The notes below the pieces were generated by a model. That model had not been told where the DNA came from, made no database searches, and saw nothing but the letters and a program-made list of their open reading frames with translations. Shown here one piece after another: positions 22,562 to 34,548 of a DNA stretch of 64,000 nucleotides. Location of the stretch: the NCBI GenBank assembly GCA_030156945.1, contig JASGLT010000001.1:113677-177676 (forward strand). Direction: 5' to 3'. The position numbers were made by a program, and so were the translations under genes. Source of the DNA: Thermococcaceae archaeon (GTDB taxonomy: Archaea; Methanobacteriota_B; Thermococci; Thermococcales; Thermococcaceae). The stretch's first letter is position 1, and the number at the start of each line of letters is the position of its first letter.

Positions 22562-23713
22562 ATGGGTTACGAGGAGGCCTTCCCGCCTGAGCTCAGGGAT
22601 TACTACAGAAAGCTATTCGGGAGCGAGGCAGAGGAGATTATGGCATCGTTGAGAACTCCTGTGGAAAAGTACTACATCAGGGTGAACACCCTCAAGACGA
22701 GCCGCTCAAAGCTGATGAGGCGGCTGAGGAGAGAAGGTTTGAAGCCCAAGAGAAGCCCCTACCTTAAGGAGGGGATATACTTCGAGAGGGAGGGGCCGAA
22801 CTTCGACGATGATTACGAACCCGGACTTAAGAAAGTTGTAGCCAATAAGTTCGCAAGCGAGAGCGTCTATCAGGGAGCCATGCTCTACGCACCGGGAGTT
22901 CTGAAGGCTGATAAGAGTATAAAGCCCGGCGACGAAGTCGAAATTAGGGATCCGAGAGGACTTCTGGTCGGAATTGGCATCGCGAGAATGAGCGGGAAGG
23001 AGATGATAACCGCCACGAGGGGGCTGGCGGTTGAGGTAACCATGCCGAAGTTCAAGCTCCCAAGTTTGAGCGAGCTGGAGAGCTTCAAGGAGGGCCTCTT
23101 CTACGCTCAAAGTTTGCCCTCGATGGTAGCTTCAAGGGTTCTTGAGCCGAGCGAGGAAGACCTTATCATTGATATGGCCGCGGCCCCTGGAGGAAAGACC
23201 TCGCACATAGCCCAGCTCATGCAGAACAGAGGTGAGATAATAGCAATCGACAAGTCCAGGAACCGTCTTAGAAAGATGGAGGAGGAACTTAAGAGGCTCG
23301 GGGTGAAGAACGTCAAGCTAATCCACATGGACGCCAGGAGGCTTCCGGAGCTCGGAATCGAAGCCGATAAGATCCTCCTCGACGCTCCCTGCACCGCTTT
23401 GGGTATAAGGCCCAAGCTCTGGGAGACGCGGACGCCGAAGGAGGTAGAGGCAACTGCTCGCTACCAGAGGGCCTTTATCTGGGCCGCGATAAAGTCCCTA
23501 AGAAAGGGCGGAACACTTGTTTACTCAACCTGCACGATAAGCTACGAGGAGAACGAGGCCAACGTGAAGTACATGCTTGGGAAGGGCCTAAAGGTTGAGG
23601 AGCAGAGCGTTTTTATAGCCTCCCACGGAATTGATATGGAGAGTGTACAGAGGTTTTATCCGAACAGGCATCTGACTCAGGGATTCTTTATAGCGAAGCT
23701 CAGGAAGGTGTGA
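22562..23713 (+). CDS. tRNA m5C methyltransferase, Nsun6-like with PUA domain
   Basis: The 383-aa protein has an N-terminal RNA-binding part, a PUA domain (~100-165, 'PGDEVEIRDPRGLLVGIGIARM') inserted before the catalytic core, and a Rossmann methyltransferase. Motifs are 'DMAAAPGGKTSHIAQLM' (SAM), 'DAPCTALGIRPKLW' (motif IV Cys) and 'YSTCTISYEENE' (motif VI catalytic Cys). The archaeal Nsun6 homologue of Pyrococcus methylates C72 of tRNAs. The same activity is likely here, inferred from the architecture. Confidence 0.9.
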   Translation: MGYEEAFPPELRDYYRKLFGSEAEEIMASLRTPVEKYYIRVNTLKTSRSKLMRRLRREGLKPKRSPYLKEGIYFEREGPNFDDDYEPGLKKVVANKFASESVYQGAMLYAPGVLKADKSIKPGDEVEIRDPRGLLVGIGIARMSGKEMITATRGLAVEVTMPKFKLPSLSELESFKEGLFYAQSLPSMVASRVLEPSEEDLIIDMAAAPGGKTSHIAQLMQNRGEIIAIDKSRNRLRKMEEELKRLGVKNVKLIHMDARRLPELGIEADKILLDAPCTALGIRPKLWETRTPKEVEATARYQRAFIWAAIKSLRKGGTLVYSTCTISYEENEANVKYMLGKGLKVEEQSVFIASHGIDMESVQRFYPNRHLTQGFFIAKLRKV

Positions 23714-23716
23714 GTG

Positions 23717-24802
23717 ATGGGATGGAAGAGGTACTCGCTCTTTCCCCTCAGCATTCTCCTTATCCTCCTGCTCCTCTGGTGGGCCGGAATTGGGGAGATC
23801 CGGGAAGTCCTGAAAAATGCCAACGCCAATTACTTTCTCCTAGCGGTTCTCGTCTGCATAGCCTCCCTAATCACGTGGGCCCTGCGGTGGGACGTCCTGC
23901 TTAAGAGCCTTGGAATTCGCTCACCTTTCAAAAACGTCCTCGCGGGCCTTTTGATAGGGGTCTTTGTCAACAACGTAACCCCCGGTGCCAGGGGCGGCGG
24001 GGAGCCCGTTAGGATGTACTACATCTCCAAAAAGACGGGCGAGCCCTACGGCCACGTTTTTGCAACCGTGATGATGGACAGGGTTTCGGACGTTATTCCC
24101 GTGGTCATCATGCTCCTCCTCGCAACCATCCACGTTTATTACCTCGGCTCCCTCACGCTGAGTGCGGTCATATTCCTCATCGACTTCGTCTTTGCGGTTC
24201 TGCTCCTTTCCCTGCTCGGGATCTTCCTCAGCGAGAGAAGAACAAAAAACCTCCTCTACTGGTTTTACAGACGCTTCAAAAAACTGATGCCAAAAAAGGC
24301 CCTAAAATACGAGAGCAAATTCTTCCACGCCGTTGAGGTCAGTGTGCCCCAGTTTCAGGAGAACTTCAGGCGCCTTCTTAGACACAGAAGAGCGTTTTTA
24401 ATGGCCCTAATATACTCCGGAATCTCCTGGAGCCTCATAGTGCTCCGCTCATACTTTATATTCCTTAGCCTGAACCACAGGATACCCCTTATGAGCGTCC
24501 TCGTTGTGCAGGTTGTGGGAACTGTGCTGGGGATGATGTCGGTGGTTCCAGGGGGAGCGGGGATAACGGAGGCCATAAACTCGGCAGTGTACATCTTCCT
24601 CGGAATCGACAAGGAGCTCGCAGTTACCGCCACCGTTCTGGACAGGCTCGTTTCCTACTGGGTACCCACAGTTATCGGGGCAGTACTTACGGCACACTTT
24701 GGAATATCCATTGAGGGAACCGCCCAGAGTGCATCCATAAAAAACGACAACGATATAAACGATGATGTAGAAGGAGAGGTTCACCGGGAGGGGAGTCCAT
24801 GA
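23717..24802 (+). CDS. flippase-like integral membrane protein (UPF0104/AglD-LPG synthase TM family)
   Basis: The protein of about 361 aa has eight or more membrane segments with the family motifs '[21 protein letters not shown]' and '[12 protein letters not shown]'. This fold is shared by the membrane domain of lysylphosphatidylglycerol synthase and by archaeal AglD-like proteins, and roles in lipid or glycolipid transfer are suspected. The start overlaps the methyltransferase stop region (GTGTGAGTGATG). Its last codons overlap the NAD kinase start by 4 bp, so this is an operon. Confidence 0.85.
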   Translation: MGWKRYSLFPLSILLILLLLWWAGIGEIREVLKNANANYFLLAVLVCIASLITWALRWDVLLKSLGIRSPFKNVLAGLLIGVFVNNVTPGARGGGEPVRMYYISKKTGEPYGHVFATVMMDRVSDVIPVVIMLLLATIHVYYLGSLTLSAVIFLIDFVFAVLLLSLLGIFLSERRTKNLLYWFYRRFKKLMPKKALKYESKFFHAVEVSVPQFQENFRRLLRHRRAFLMALIYSGISWSLIVLRSYFIFLSLNHRIPLMSVLVVQVVGTVLGMMSVVPGGAGITEAINSAVYIFLGIDKELAVTATVLDRLVSYWVPTVIGAVLTAHFGISIEGTAQSASIKNDNDINDDVEGEVHREGSP

Positions 24803-25635
24803 AGTTCGGCCTGGTTGCAAGACGGGACAAAGCAGAAGCTCTAAAGCTTGCCTACAGAGTCTATGATTTCCTGAAAATCAACGGCTATGACGTCGTAGTG
24901 GACTCCGAAACCTATTCTCACCTCGGGGAGTTCGACGAGGGTGATGTTATCCCCCTCGAAGAGTTCGACGTCGATTTCATAATAGCCATAGGCGGCGACG
25001 GAACTATCCTGAGGATAGAACACAAAACGAAGAAAGAGATACCCATTCTGGGAGTTAACATGGGTACACTTGGCTTTTTAACAGAAATAGAGCCCGATGA
25101 AACTTTTTTCGCACTCACGAAGCTTCTGGACGGCGAATATTTTATCGAAGAGAGGATGAAACTGCGCCCCCTCCTCCAGTCGGGAAAACCCGTTCCCGAT
25201 GCCCTCAACGAGGTTGCCATACTCACTGGGATCCCCGGAAAAATAATCCACGTGAAGTACTACATAGACGGAGGGCTCGGGGATGAGGTTAGGGCCGATG
25301 GGGTAATATTCTCCACGCCAACCGGCTCTACCGGCTATGCACTGAGCGCCGGAGGGCCCTTTGTGGATCCAAGACTCGACGTTGTTGGAATAATCCCCCT
25401 GGCACCGGTTGCCCTGAGTTCCAGACCCATGATAGTGCCTGCTGACAGCGTTATAGACGTCAAAAACCTCTCCACATCCAGAAAAACCATAATGGCAGTT
25501 GACGGACAGTTCTACTGCTACATAAAACCGGAAGTGGAAATCAGAATAAAGAAATCGCCAAGAAAAGCCAAGTTCGTGCGCTTCACGCGGGAGATATACC
25601 CGAAATACACCATGAAGCTCAAGAAGAGGTTCTGA
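24799..25635 (+). CDS. nadK: NAD kinase
   Basis: The 278-aa protein has the NAD kinase signatures '[15 protein letters not shown]', '[18 protein letters not shown]' and '[17 protein letters not shown]'. It phosphorylates NAD to NADP using ATP or polyphosphate and sets the NADP pool for biosynthesis. Length and motif spacing are normal. The ATG follows GGGAGGGGAGTCC and overlaps the upstream gene by 4 bp. Confidence 0.96.
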   Translation: MKFGLVARRDKAEALKLAYRVYDFLKINGYDVVVDSETYSHLGEFDEGDVIPLEEFDVDFIIAIGGDGTILRIEHKTKKEIPILGVNMGTLGFLTEIEPDETFFALTKLLDGEYFIEERMKLRPLLQSGKPVPDALNEVAILTGIPGKIIHVKYYIDGGLGDEVRADGVIFSTPTGSTGYALSAGGPFVDPRLDVVGIIPLAPVALSSRPMIVPADSVIDVKNLSTSRKTIMAVDGQFYCYIKPEVEIRIKKSPRKAKFVRFTREIYPKYTMKLKKRF

Positions 25636-25642
25636 GGAAGAG

Positions 25643-27216
<1,574 letters not shown>

Positions 27217-27237
27217 TTAAAAAGCATGAAGTTCCGA

Positions 27238-28554
27238 TCACCTTAGGGAGAGCCACCTCAGAGCCCGAGCGGCCCTTTCAGGCGTTGGGAAGTTTTTGAC
27301 CCCATTTTCTTCGAGAACTTCAACCCCCCTTCTTACGAGCTCGCCCGCCATGAAGTTGACCACAATCGGCTTGTTGCAGTCCGCATCAACCACCGCCCTC
27401 GCTATCTCCTCGCTGGGGATGAATATGGGCGGAACGCAGATTACGAGTATGGAATCAACGTTTTCATCCCCGCATACGACCTCGATTGTTCTCCTATAGC
27501 GCTCGTAGTCAGCATCGGCTATCAGGTCCACGGGATTCTTCACGGAGCACTGTGGCGGGAGGAACGAACGGAGCTCCTCAACGGTTTTCTCACCCAGCTT
27601 TGCAATCTCAAGACCAAGCCTCTCGAGCTTGTCCGTCGCCAGGACGCCAGGTCCCCCGGAGTTGGTAACAACGACCACTCGCTTTCCAGCTTTCTCATAC
27701 ATTTCAAAGGCCTTCGCTGCATCGAAGAGCTCCTCCATCTCCTCGACCTCTATGGCCCTGGCCTGTTTGAATGCCGCCCTGTAAATCTCATAGCTCCCAG
27801 CAAGGGAGCCTGTGTGAGAGGCAGCAGCTTTAGCACCGCTCGCGCTCTTTCCGGCCTTGAGAACTATGACGGGCTTTTTGGATGATGCGTATCTGAGCGC
27901 CTCCAAAAACCTCCTTCCATCCCTAACACCCTCAATGTAGAGGGCTATTGCCCTGGTATTTTTGTCATCGGCAAAATATTCCAGAAAGTCGCTCTCGTTC
28001 AGGTCCGCGGCGTTTCCATAGGAAACGAAGGCGGAGAACCCAATTCCCTCGTCGTTGCCCATTGCGAGGGCTGCGCCCCCGAAGGCACCGCTCTGGCTGA
28101 TGAGGGCAAGCCCACCGGGTTTGACCCTAACCTCAAACGACCCAAAGAACTTCCCGTGAACTCCGAAGACCCCGGCACAGTTCGGGCCGATGACCCTTAC
28201 TCCGTGCTTTCGGGCCTTTTCAACCAGTTCTCTCTCAAGCTCTTCGTTGCCAACCTCCGAAAAGCCTGCGGAGATAACTACCGCACCCTTGATGAGCGGC
28301 CCTATCTCGTCAATTAGCTCAGGGACGAGCCTGGCGGGAATTGCTATTATTGCCGTATCCACGGACTCCTCAAGACGCTCCCTGATTTCAAAGCTCCTCC
28401 CGGCTATTTCAACCCTTCCTCCTTTCGGATTAACGGGGATTATTTTCCCCTCAAAGCCGCCCTCGACAATGTTCTGGAGGATCTCATAGGCTATGGCACC
28501 TTTCTTGAAGGAGCCGAAAACCGCGACTTTTTGGGGATAAAAAAAGAAATCCAT
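27238..28554 (-). CDS. ADP-forming acetyl/acyl-CoA synthetase, alpha subunit
   Basis: The 438-aa protein has an N-terminal CoA-binding domain ('KVAVFGSFKKGAIAYEILQNI', 'VIGPNCAGVFG'), a succinyl-CoA-ligase-like flavodoxin domain and the region with the phosphorylated His ('AKAAASHTGSLAGSYEIY'). These enzymes conserve energy by making ATP from acyl-CoA during amino-acid or sugar fermentation. Thermococcales encode several alpha paralogues with different substrate ranges, and which one this is cannot be told. The beta subunit is not nearby. The ATG abuts the upstream stop (TGAATG). Confidence 0.9.
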   Translation of the reverse strand: MDFFFYPQKVAVFGSFKKGAIAYEILQNIVEGGFEGKIIPVNPKGGRVEIAGRSFEIRERLEESVDTAIIAIPARLVPELIDEIGPLIKGAVVISAGFSEVGNEELERELVEKARKHGVRVIGPNCAGVFGVHGKFFGSFEVRVKPGGLALISQSGAFGGAALAMGNDEGIGFSAFVSYGNAADLNESDFLEYFADDKNTRAIALYIEGVRDGRRFLEALRYASSKKPVIVLKAGKSASGAKAAASHTGSLAGSYEIYRAAFKQARAIEVEEMEELFDAAKAFEMYEKAGKRVVVVTNSGGPGVLATDKLERLGLEIAKLGEKTVEELRSFLPPQCSVKNPVDLIADADYERYRRTIEVVCGDENVDSILVICVPPIFIPSEEIARAVVDADCNKPIVVNFMAGELVRRGVEVLEENGVKNFPTPERAARALRWLSLR

Positions 28555-29724
28555 TCACTCACCCCCGGATTCTTCCTCACCTTCACTCCCATCCATCTCT
28601 TTTACCGATCTCACTGCAGGCTCCTCTGGAGGCTTTTTCCCTCTCCTACGGGACGCCCCAACGCCAACTATCAAAGCCCCAGCCGCCCCAATTATGAGGA
28701 GCAGGTTTTTCACCCTCACTTCCTTGGTCCTGAGAACCAGGGTTGAACCCTTTAACTCGTAGTCCGCCCCCTCCACCTCAACCCTGGAAAACGGGAAGGG
28801 GAGTGTGATGTAGGCCTCCCTCTGAATCCACAGAAAACTCTCTTTTTCAACTGCAGGAGGGTGCAGAACTCCAACGACCTTAAAGCTGCTCCCCTGGTCG
28901 ATAAAGTCTATGTTGATCGGATCCATCGCCTCCTTGAAAACGTAGAGCATGGCATCCCTAACCGGAGACGAGGGCTTCTCCGGAAAGACGGCCTCGAAGT
29001 AAGCCCTTCCGTCGGAGGCAGTGTAATGCACCTTAAGCCCCCGTTCTCCTTCAGTCTCGTTCAAAAACTTCACGAAGGAATATCCGGGGCTGTAAAGCAC
29101 TATCTCGGGTATGTAGCTCCCGTTTTTCCACACCATTAAGTTTTGGTGCACCTCGGCCGGTTTGGGGTTGAGCTCCTCCACCTCGTAACCCTCTGGGATG
29201 ATGAGAACGAAGCTCCTCCAATTGAACTCGTAGGACTGGTTGGCCATCCAAAGGGTTAAGTTCCCCGATAGTGGGGACACGAGGTAGTGGCCTTCAAGTA
29301 CAAGGGCATCTGTAACTCCCAGGTCAACGGTGGCGCTCCAGTTCTCCCCAAGCTTTATCGGACCGTCCTCGGGCACTATGAAAGCGGGCCTCAGACCCCT
29401 CTCAGCGTACCTTTGGATTATGTTGTACCTGAGGCTCGCGTAAACGGTGTTGTTTATCACCATGAAGAAAACCTGCTTCGCGGCCTCGCTGTTGTTTTTT
29501 GCGATTTCATTGAGGGATTCCACGTACTCGGGGTCCTTAAGCGTCACCTCAAGCCGGAACTTCCCTATCCACGAGGTGCCGTTCCCGACCTTGGCCGGCT
29601 CTATCTGGAGTATCACGTCTACATCAAAAACGTTCTGAGGCCGATTGGCCGCAGCGACGGACTTAAAAGCCCAGGATGAAGTCATGAGCATCAGCATCAG
29701 CAATACTGCAAGGGACCTTCTCAT
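28555..29724 (-). CDS. membrane-anchored extracellular protein
   Basis: The protein of about 389 aa has an N-terminal signal ('SLAVLLMLMLMTSSWAFKSVAAA') and a beta-rich extracellular part with several N-x-S/T sites. One C-terminal transmembrane segment ('LLLIIGAAGALIVGVGASRRRGKK') precedes a charged cytosolic tail ending in 'EEESGGE'. I use the ATG at 29724, five bases after GGTGG. No enzyme motif is seen. It is coupled to the acyl-CoA synthetase gene but the two need not be related in function. Confidence 0.75.
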   Translation of the reverse strand: MRRSLAVLLMLMLMTSSWAFKSVAAANRPQNVFDVDVILQIEPAKVGNGTSWIGKFRLEVTLKDPEYVESLNEIAKNNSEAAKQVFFMVINNTVYASLRYNIIQRYAERGLRPAFIVPEDGPIKLGENWSATVDLGVTDALVLEGHYLVSPLSGNLTLWMANQSYEFNWRSFVLIIPEGYEVEELNPKPAEVHQNLMVWKNGSYIPEIVLYSPGYSFVKFLNETEGERGLKVHYTASDGRAYFEAVFPEKPSSPVRDAMLYVFKEAMDPINIDFIDQGSSFKVVGVLHPPAVEKESFLWIQREAYITLPFPFSRVEVEGADYELKGSTLVLRTKEVRVKNLLLIIGAAGALIVGVGASRRRGKKPPEEPAVRSVKEMDGSEGEEESGGE

Positions 29725-29792
29725 TTCAACCACCACACGAAACTGGCCCGGGACATAAAAAAGCTTATTGGTTCGTCGGTGTATGTTTTCCC

Positions 29793-30987
<1,195 letters not shown>

Positions 30988-31030
30988 ACTCTTTTTTCAA
31001 ACTTTTGGGCCCACTTGTACAGTCTTAAAG

Positions 31031-31060
31031 TTTATAAGCCAGTAGTTTGGTCTCTCTATC
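31031..31060 (+). promoter_or_regulatory. promoter of tRNA-Gln
   Basis: 'tttataag' at 31031 lies about 34 bases before the tRNA 5' end, the usual TATA distance for archaeal stable RNA genes, with 'cttaaag' upstream as a BRE-like element. Confidence 0.6.
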
Positions 31061-31064
31061 GGGC

Positions 31065-31140
31065 AGCCCCGTGGTGTAGCGGCCAAGCATGCGGGACTTT
31101 GGATCCCGCGACCCGGGTTCGAATCCCGGCGGGGCTACCA
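31065..31140 (+). tRNA. tRNA-Gln (anticodon TTG)
   Basis: The acceptor arms AGCCCCG and CGGGGCT pair fully, and the T arm is 'cccgggttcgaatcccgg'. The anticodon stem CGGGA/TCCCG encloses the loop CTTTGGA, so the anticodon is TTG. The 3' CCA is encoded. No intron is present. Accessory, repeat-bearing DNA starts directly after the CCA, as often seen at tRNA integration sites. Confidence 0.95.
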
Positions 31141-31671
31141 TAGAAACTTTGCATTGCAAAGTTTCATCAAAGGTGGAATGTCTTTTTATGTGCCCTGCTT
31201 TTTAGGTGATTCTCCATCAACGGGACAATTCTCAAGGGGTTTGCTCCGGAGTATAACGCCCTTTGGGCGTTAAAAAGGAAGAAAACCCACATCTCTCTGC
31301 TCTCTATCAAGAGAATCTAACCCCATCAAGCCAATTCTCGATGACATTCAAATTTTTGGTGAAGCTTTTTCTAAAAGCGGGACGACAGCCCCATTGAGTT
31401 TTTATCAAAGCTTGCGGTTCCTTCTGAAATTGCTTTTCTGCAAGGATTTTCCAATAAAGTAGCTAAAAAGTGAGGTAATTCTTCAAACATGGAAATGGGA
31501 AAGAAGTTTATCTCGCTTTGGTGCCCTTCGAGCGTTGATTTAAAAAGCTGACTCATAGGAGCCAAACCTGAAAAACAAACTTTAAAAATGAAAATTTTTA
31601 GTTTTTATTTTGAAGTATATCTAACAAAAAACTTATAAACTCTCGTGATCTAGTTCTATACTGATGAGGTA
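31141..31671. other. gene-poor accessory DNA after tRNA-Gln
   Basis: I see no convincing gene here. The stretch holds hairpins ('gaaactttgcattgcaaagtttc', 'aacgccctttgggcgtt') of the same style as those at 1.9-2.3 kb, plus the first copy of a direct repeat at 31366. The 64-aa minus ORF across that repeat is not recognisable. Confidence 0.55.
31366..31433 (+). repeat. 68-bp direct repeat, copy A
   Basis: The stretch starting 'tttttctaaaagcgggacga' and ending 'ccttctgaaattgc' is perfectly repeated at 33253-33320. Similarity extends a further 20 bp or so on the right with a few mismatches. The two copies, in the same orientation, flank the secreted-protein genes. Confidence 0.9.
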
Positions 31672-32049
31672 ATGATAAGGAAAACTTATTTGATACCCAT
31701 ATTGTTTGTGTTAAGCGTAAGCGCTAGTTTAGTAACAGCAGATGTAAAGACACCAATAACCCCCTCAGGAACATATGAAAAAGGCTCATACCTGCCTGAC
31801 ACAGGGTATGTCTGGATAGATGATGCTGGAGTTATAGTATCTTCATTTAAATGGACAAATCCCCAATTTGGCAATTACTTGCCAGGAACTTACTACGAAC
31901 ACGAGTTTAGAGTTGAAATGGACCCAAACAAAGATAAAATTTCTTATGGGGGACACTATATAACAAATCTGCCAGATGGTTACGTTGATCCGGATGATCT
32001 AGGGGTGGGGGGCAATGCAAAAAAGATTACAGGTAGAAGGTGGTATTAG
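31672..32049 (+). CDS. small secreted protein, unknown
   Basis: The 125-aa protein has a clear signal peptide ('YLIPILFVLSVSASLVTA') and a mature part with many aromatic residues ('SYLPDTGYVWIDDAGVIVSSF'). It has no known motif. Its end overlaps the next small ORF by 10 bp in a different frame, so the two could be one gene split by a frameshift. It is AT-richer than the housekeeping genes nearby and enclosed by direct repeats. Confidence 0.55.
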   Translation: MIRKTYLIPILFVLSVSASLVTADVKTPITPSGTYEKGSYLPDTGYVWIDDAGVIVSSFKWTNPQFGNYLPGTYYEHEFRVEMDPNKDKISYGGHYITNLPDGYVDPDDLGVGGNAKKITGRRWY

Positions 32050-32237
32050 ACAAAAATGAAAAGGCCCACTTGGAGTTCTTAAGAACTGCAAAAGAGCAAA
32101 TGTTAGAAAAGTTTGAGAATCCAAAAGGTGCTCATATACGATTTAAAATCATCGTAAGAGACGCTGAGTACACAGAACTACAAAAGCTAAAAAGTGATAA
32201 TGAGGTCGTGGAATATATTGGAGGGATTTGGAAATGA
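32040..32237 (+). CDS. small ORF, possibly the continuation of the upstream secreted protein
   Basis: These 65 codons read from a GTG and are rich in Lys and Glu ('EKAHLEFLRTAKEQMLEKFE'), ending 'EVVEYIGGIWK'. The ribosome site is weak (AGGTAGAAG). A one-base shift near 32036 would join it to the 125-aa protein. The stop overlaps the next start as ATGA, so translation coupling to the following gene is likely. No family was recognised. Confidence 0.45.
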   Translation: MVLDKNEKAHLEFLRTAKEQMLEKFENPKGAHIRFKIIVRDAEYTELQKLKSDNEVVEYIGGIWK

Positions 32238-32812
32238 GAAGGAAAGTGAAGGCTCTGTTGCTATTATTCTTTCTTTTGCCAGTTGTACCCCTAAAAGTTA
32301 GCTATCTGAGGCTTGAATATTACGATTATAAATACACCACGCCGATTCAAGAGGGCAAATTGCCTAACGAAGTACTTGACAGTTCGCTGAATGGGAACTC
32401 GGATTGTCCTGTTGAAGTAAAGAATGGTTTTATAATGTTGATGAAAAATGAGGACGTCATTAAGAGCATTCAAGTTAATCTGAGCAGAGACTTCAGTGGT
32501 GAAGGTCAGTGTTTAATTCACAATGAAACTCTTTATGTGGCGGTGGTTGGTGAGATTGGAATAGTTGGGATTGAAGGATTCTACCAAGATATTGATACAG
32601 TTTACCATCTGCAAAACCGCTATGTCTGGGCATTTGATTTAGGGAGTGGAAAGTTGGATTGGTATTATCATGAAATTAAAGGCTGTAGAACTGGAGGCGG
32701 TTGCTATCCATTTGATCCGCAAGTAAAACTTCAAAACGGAAAGTTATATGTTAGTTTTTCCCCTTACGAAGGCAGGACTCTGGTATTTAACCCATACCCC
32801 AAAAAGAAATAA
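32234..32812 (+). CDS. secreted or membrane-anchored protein with PQQ-like repeat
   Basis: The protein of about 192 aa starts with a basic, hydrophobic segment ('KVKALLLLFFLLPVVPLKV') that may be an uncleaved signal anchor. Further on 'YVWAFDLGSGKLDWYYHEIKG' looks like one blade of a PQQ/quinoprotein-type beta-propeller, and 'VKLQNGKLYVSF' like the next strand pair. It is too short for a full propeller, so it may be truncated. It is the third gene of a small coupled set. Confidence 0.5.
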   Translation: MRRKVKALLLLFFLLPVVPLKVSYLRLEYYDYKYTTPIQEGKLPNEVLDSSLNGNSDCPVEVKNGFIMLMKNEDVIKSIQVNLSRDFSGEGQCLIHNETLYVAVVGEIGIVGIEGFYQDIDTVYHLQNRYVWAFDLGSGKLDWYYHEIKGCRTGGGCYPFDPQVKLQNGKLYVSFSPYEGRTLVFNPYPKKK

Positions 32813-33466
32813 TGCCAGGTGCATTTCTCCTTATATCCGCCACTTTATCTATGGTTTTCTTCAAACTATTCTCACACCAACTATAGTAGAATTGCATTTT
32901 CAGGATAGACAAATACAAGGTTCAAACTCAGGCCCTGCACCATATCAGCCCTTGCTTGTGCAATCATAGCTTTCAACCCCGTTCAAACTTCCTTGAGGGA
33001 TGGAGGAAAGGGTATCCTTTTCTGAAAATACAAACCTGGGAGGAATTTGCTCCTCATTTGCTCTTATAAAGTGTTTGTTGTCAACAAAGCATCCAAAGGA
33101 CGCCAGAAAAAAGCAAACTTCATAAAACTACCTCGGGAGTTAAACCCATCTTAGAGATCGGGAGAAGAAGAGTGCACGATTAACACCCAGCATTTTTATG
33201 GAAAGTGCCTTTTGGGTGGAACTTTTCGTGAGAAAAGTTTCTTTGGCCAAGTTTTTTCTAAAAGCGGGACGACAGCCCCATTGAGTTTTTATCAAAGCTT
33301 GCGGTTCCTTCTGAAATTGCCCTTCTACAAGGATTTCACAACCACGACAGTATTCAAAAGGAAAATCCTCTCAAAATAGCCCGTCAAACAAGAACCACGA
33401 ATTTTGATGAAACTCTGCTTCCAGAGTTTTATCTACGGTTTTCAAGATTACATTCAAACAACAAAG
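32813..33466. other. gene-poor accessory DNA with second repeat copy
   Basis: I find no supportable gene in these 650 bp. They hold AT-rich sequence, a hairpin 'aacttttcgtgagaaaagtt' and the second copy of the 68-bp repeat. The ORFs listed here have poor composition and no ribosome sites. Confidence 0.55.
33253..33320 (+). repeat. 68-bp direct repeat, copy B
   Basis: This is identical to 31366-31433 and in the same orientation, 1887 bp apart. The copies may be remnants of a duplicated small mobile sequence or the target of a recombination that captured the genes between them. Confidence 0.9.
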
Positions 33467-33925
33467 CTAAAGGCGGCCACTACAAAAATGAATCAAAGGC
33501 AAGCTTTTAATAAGCTTGTAATCCTCTTCGGGGATTTCCCTCATTGCCTTGCCCATCAGGTGGCCGCTCCACTTCTTCTTGTTCGTGATGAACTTCAGCT
33601 TTGGAATGAGCGGCTTGAAATCAACCTCTCCAAGCTTGACCGGCTTGATTCTCACCCTCAGCGGGTAAGTCTCGTTGAGATGCGGTGGACTCTTGAAAAT
33701 TCTCGTTGAGTCTTCGTAAGGCTCGCTGACAACCTCAAAAATGCCCACGATTTTTGGTTCGAGGACTTCTTTGTTCTCCCGCTCCTGCTTTAGGTAGATA
33801 ACGAGCTCATCACCGGGTTTGACCTTGGCGATTGTGTTCCTGTGTCTTCTCGGCACGCCCCAGACTTTCTTCTCCTTAATCACCTTCCAGTTCGCACGAT
33901 TGGTAATGCAGAGCCAGTGGGTCAT
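33467..33925 (-). CDS. EVE-domain protein (PUA-like fold)
   Basis: From the ATG at 33925 (GGTGAACCTT upstream) the protein has about 152 aa and strong EVE signatures: '[24 protein letters not shown]', '[14 protein letters not shown]', '[27 protein letters not shown]' and '[18 protein letters not shown]'. EVE domains bind modified bases and are often linked to restriction systems. It opens the defence cluster that follows. The C-terminus is slightly longer than usual. Confidence 0.88.
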   Translation of the reverse strand: MTHWLCITNRANWKVIKEKKVWGVPRRHRNTIAKVKPGDELVIYLKQERENKEVLEPKIVGIFEVVSEPYEDSTRIFKSPPHLNETYPLRVRIKPVKLGEVDFKPLIPKLKFITNKKKWSGHLMGKAMREIPEEDYKLIKSLPLIHFCSGRL

Positions 33926-34000
33926 AAGGTTCACCGAGTAAATGTTAAAACCTAAACAACTTAAATACTTGCCCCACATCAAATACCATAGGTGACGCTC

Positions 34001-34450
34001 ATGTTCGAAGAAATTATAAAAAAGCTTCTCGAAACTAACGCTCCTACTACTTCCAAACTCAAAATCCCGTTAGCAGGAATTAAAGCTTTTGAAACAATTA
34101 TTAAGTCAAAGGAATCAATTGATCCTGATATCGCAGTCAAAATAGCAGTAGCCGAATTCACTAAATATTCGACAGGAGACCCTGAAGTGATAACTAATTT
34201 CAAGAAGATTGTCAAAAGAGAATTTTCTAAACTTAACAACCCTAAACTATTGAAGAAAAAAGCGAGAGCTCTCAAGGAAATATGGGAAACCGAAGCTAGA
34301 ACTTTGACAGCCCAAAGCAAACGAAATAAATGGTTATCAATCAGGGTTACAGAAACAGAGTACGAAGCCATTCTCCAACAGGCACAAATGGAAGGGCTTA
34401 GTTTATCTGCCTATATCCGAAAGAAATTAGGTTTAAAATACAATTCGTAA
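34001..34450 (+). CDS. ribbon-helix-helix protein, putative R-M controller
   Basis: The 149-aa protein has a helical N-terminal part and a C-terminal ribbon-helix-helix-like segment '[20 protein letters not shown]', '[14 protein letters not shown]'. The ATG at 34001 follows GGTGACGCTC. It lies directly before the Dam methyltransferase and a promoter with repeated TGTTGCAC boxes. It could be the regulator of the R-M genes; a MobC/relaxosome-like accessory role is an alternative. Confidence 0.6.
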   Translation: MFEEIIKKLLETNAPTTSKLKIPLAGIKAFETIIKSKESIDPDIAVKIAVAEFTKYSTGDPEVITNFKKIVKREFSKLNNPKLLKKKARALKEIWETEARTLTAQSKRNKWLSIRVTETEYEAILQQAQMEGLSLSAYIRKKLGLKYNS

Positions 34451-34525
34451 ATATCGTGTTGCACCAAAAAATTTATATTTATGTTGCACGTAATATTATC
34501 GAATGTCTTATTAAGACATTCTTTG
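34451..34525 (+). promoter_or_regulatory. operator/promoter of the dam-like gene
   Basis: Two direct copies of TGTTGCAC (34457-34464 and 34482-34489) flank the TATA-like 'tttatattt'. Twelve bases on, 'gaatgtcttattaagacattc' (34501-34521) is a perfect 10-bp inverted repeat with a one-base centre. The layout suggests repressor control of the methyltransferase. Confidence 0.6.
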
Positions 34526-34548
34526 AGTAACCCTTAGGAGGCGTGATT

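Noticed and set aside
31141-33466. Insertion sequence with transposase
   Set aside because: Direct repeats and a tRNA border are present, but no transposase or integrase frame was found.
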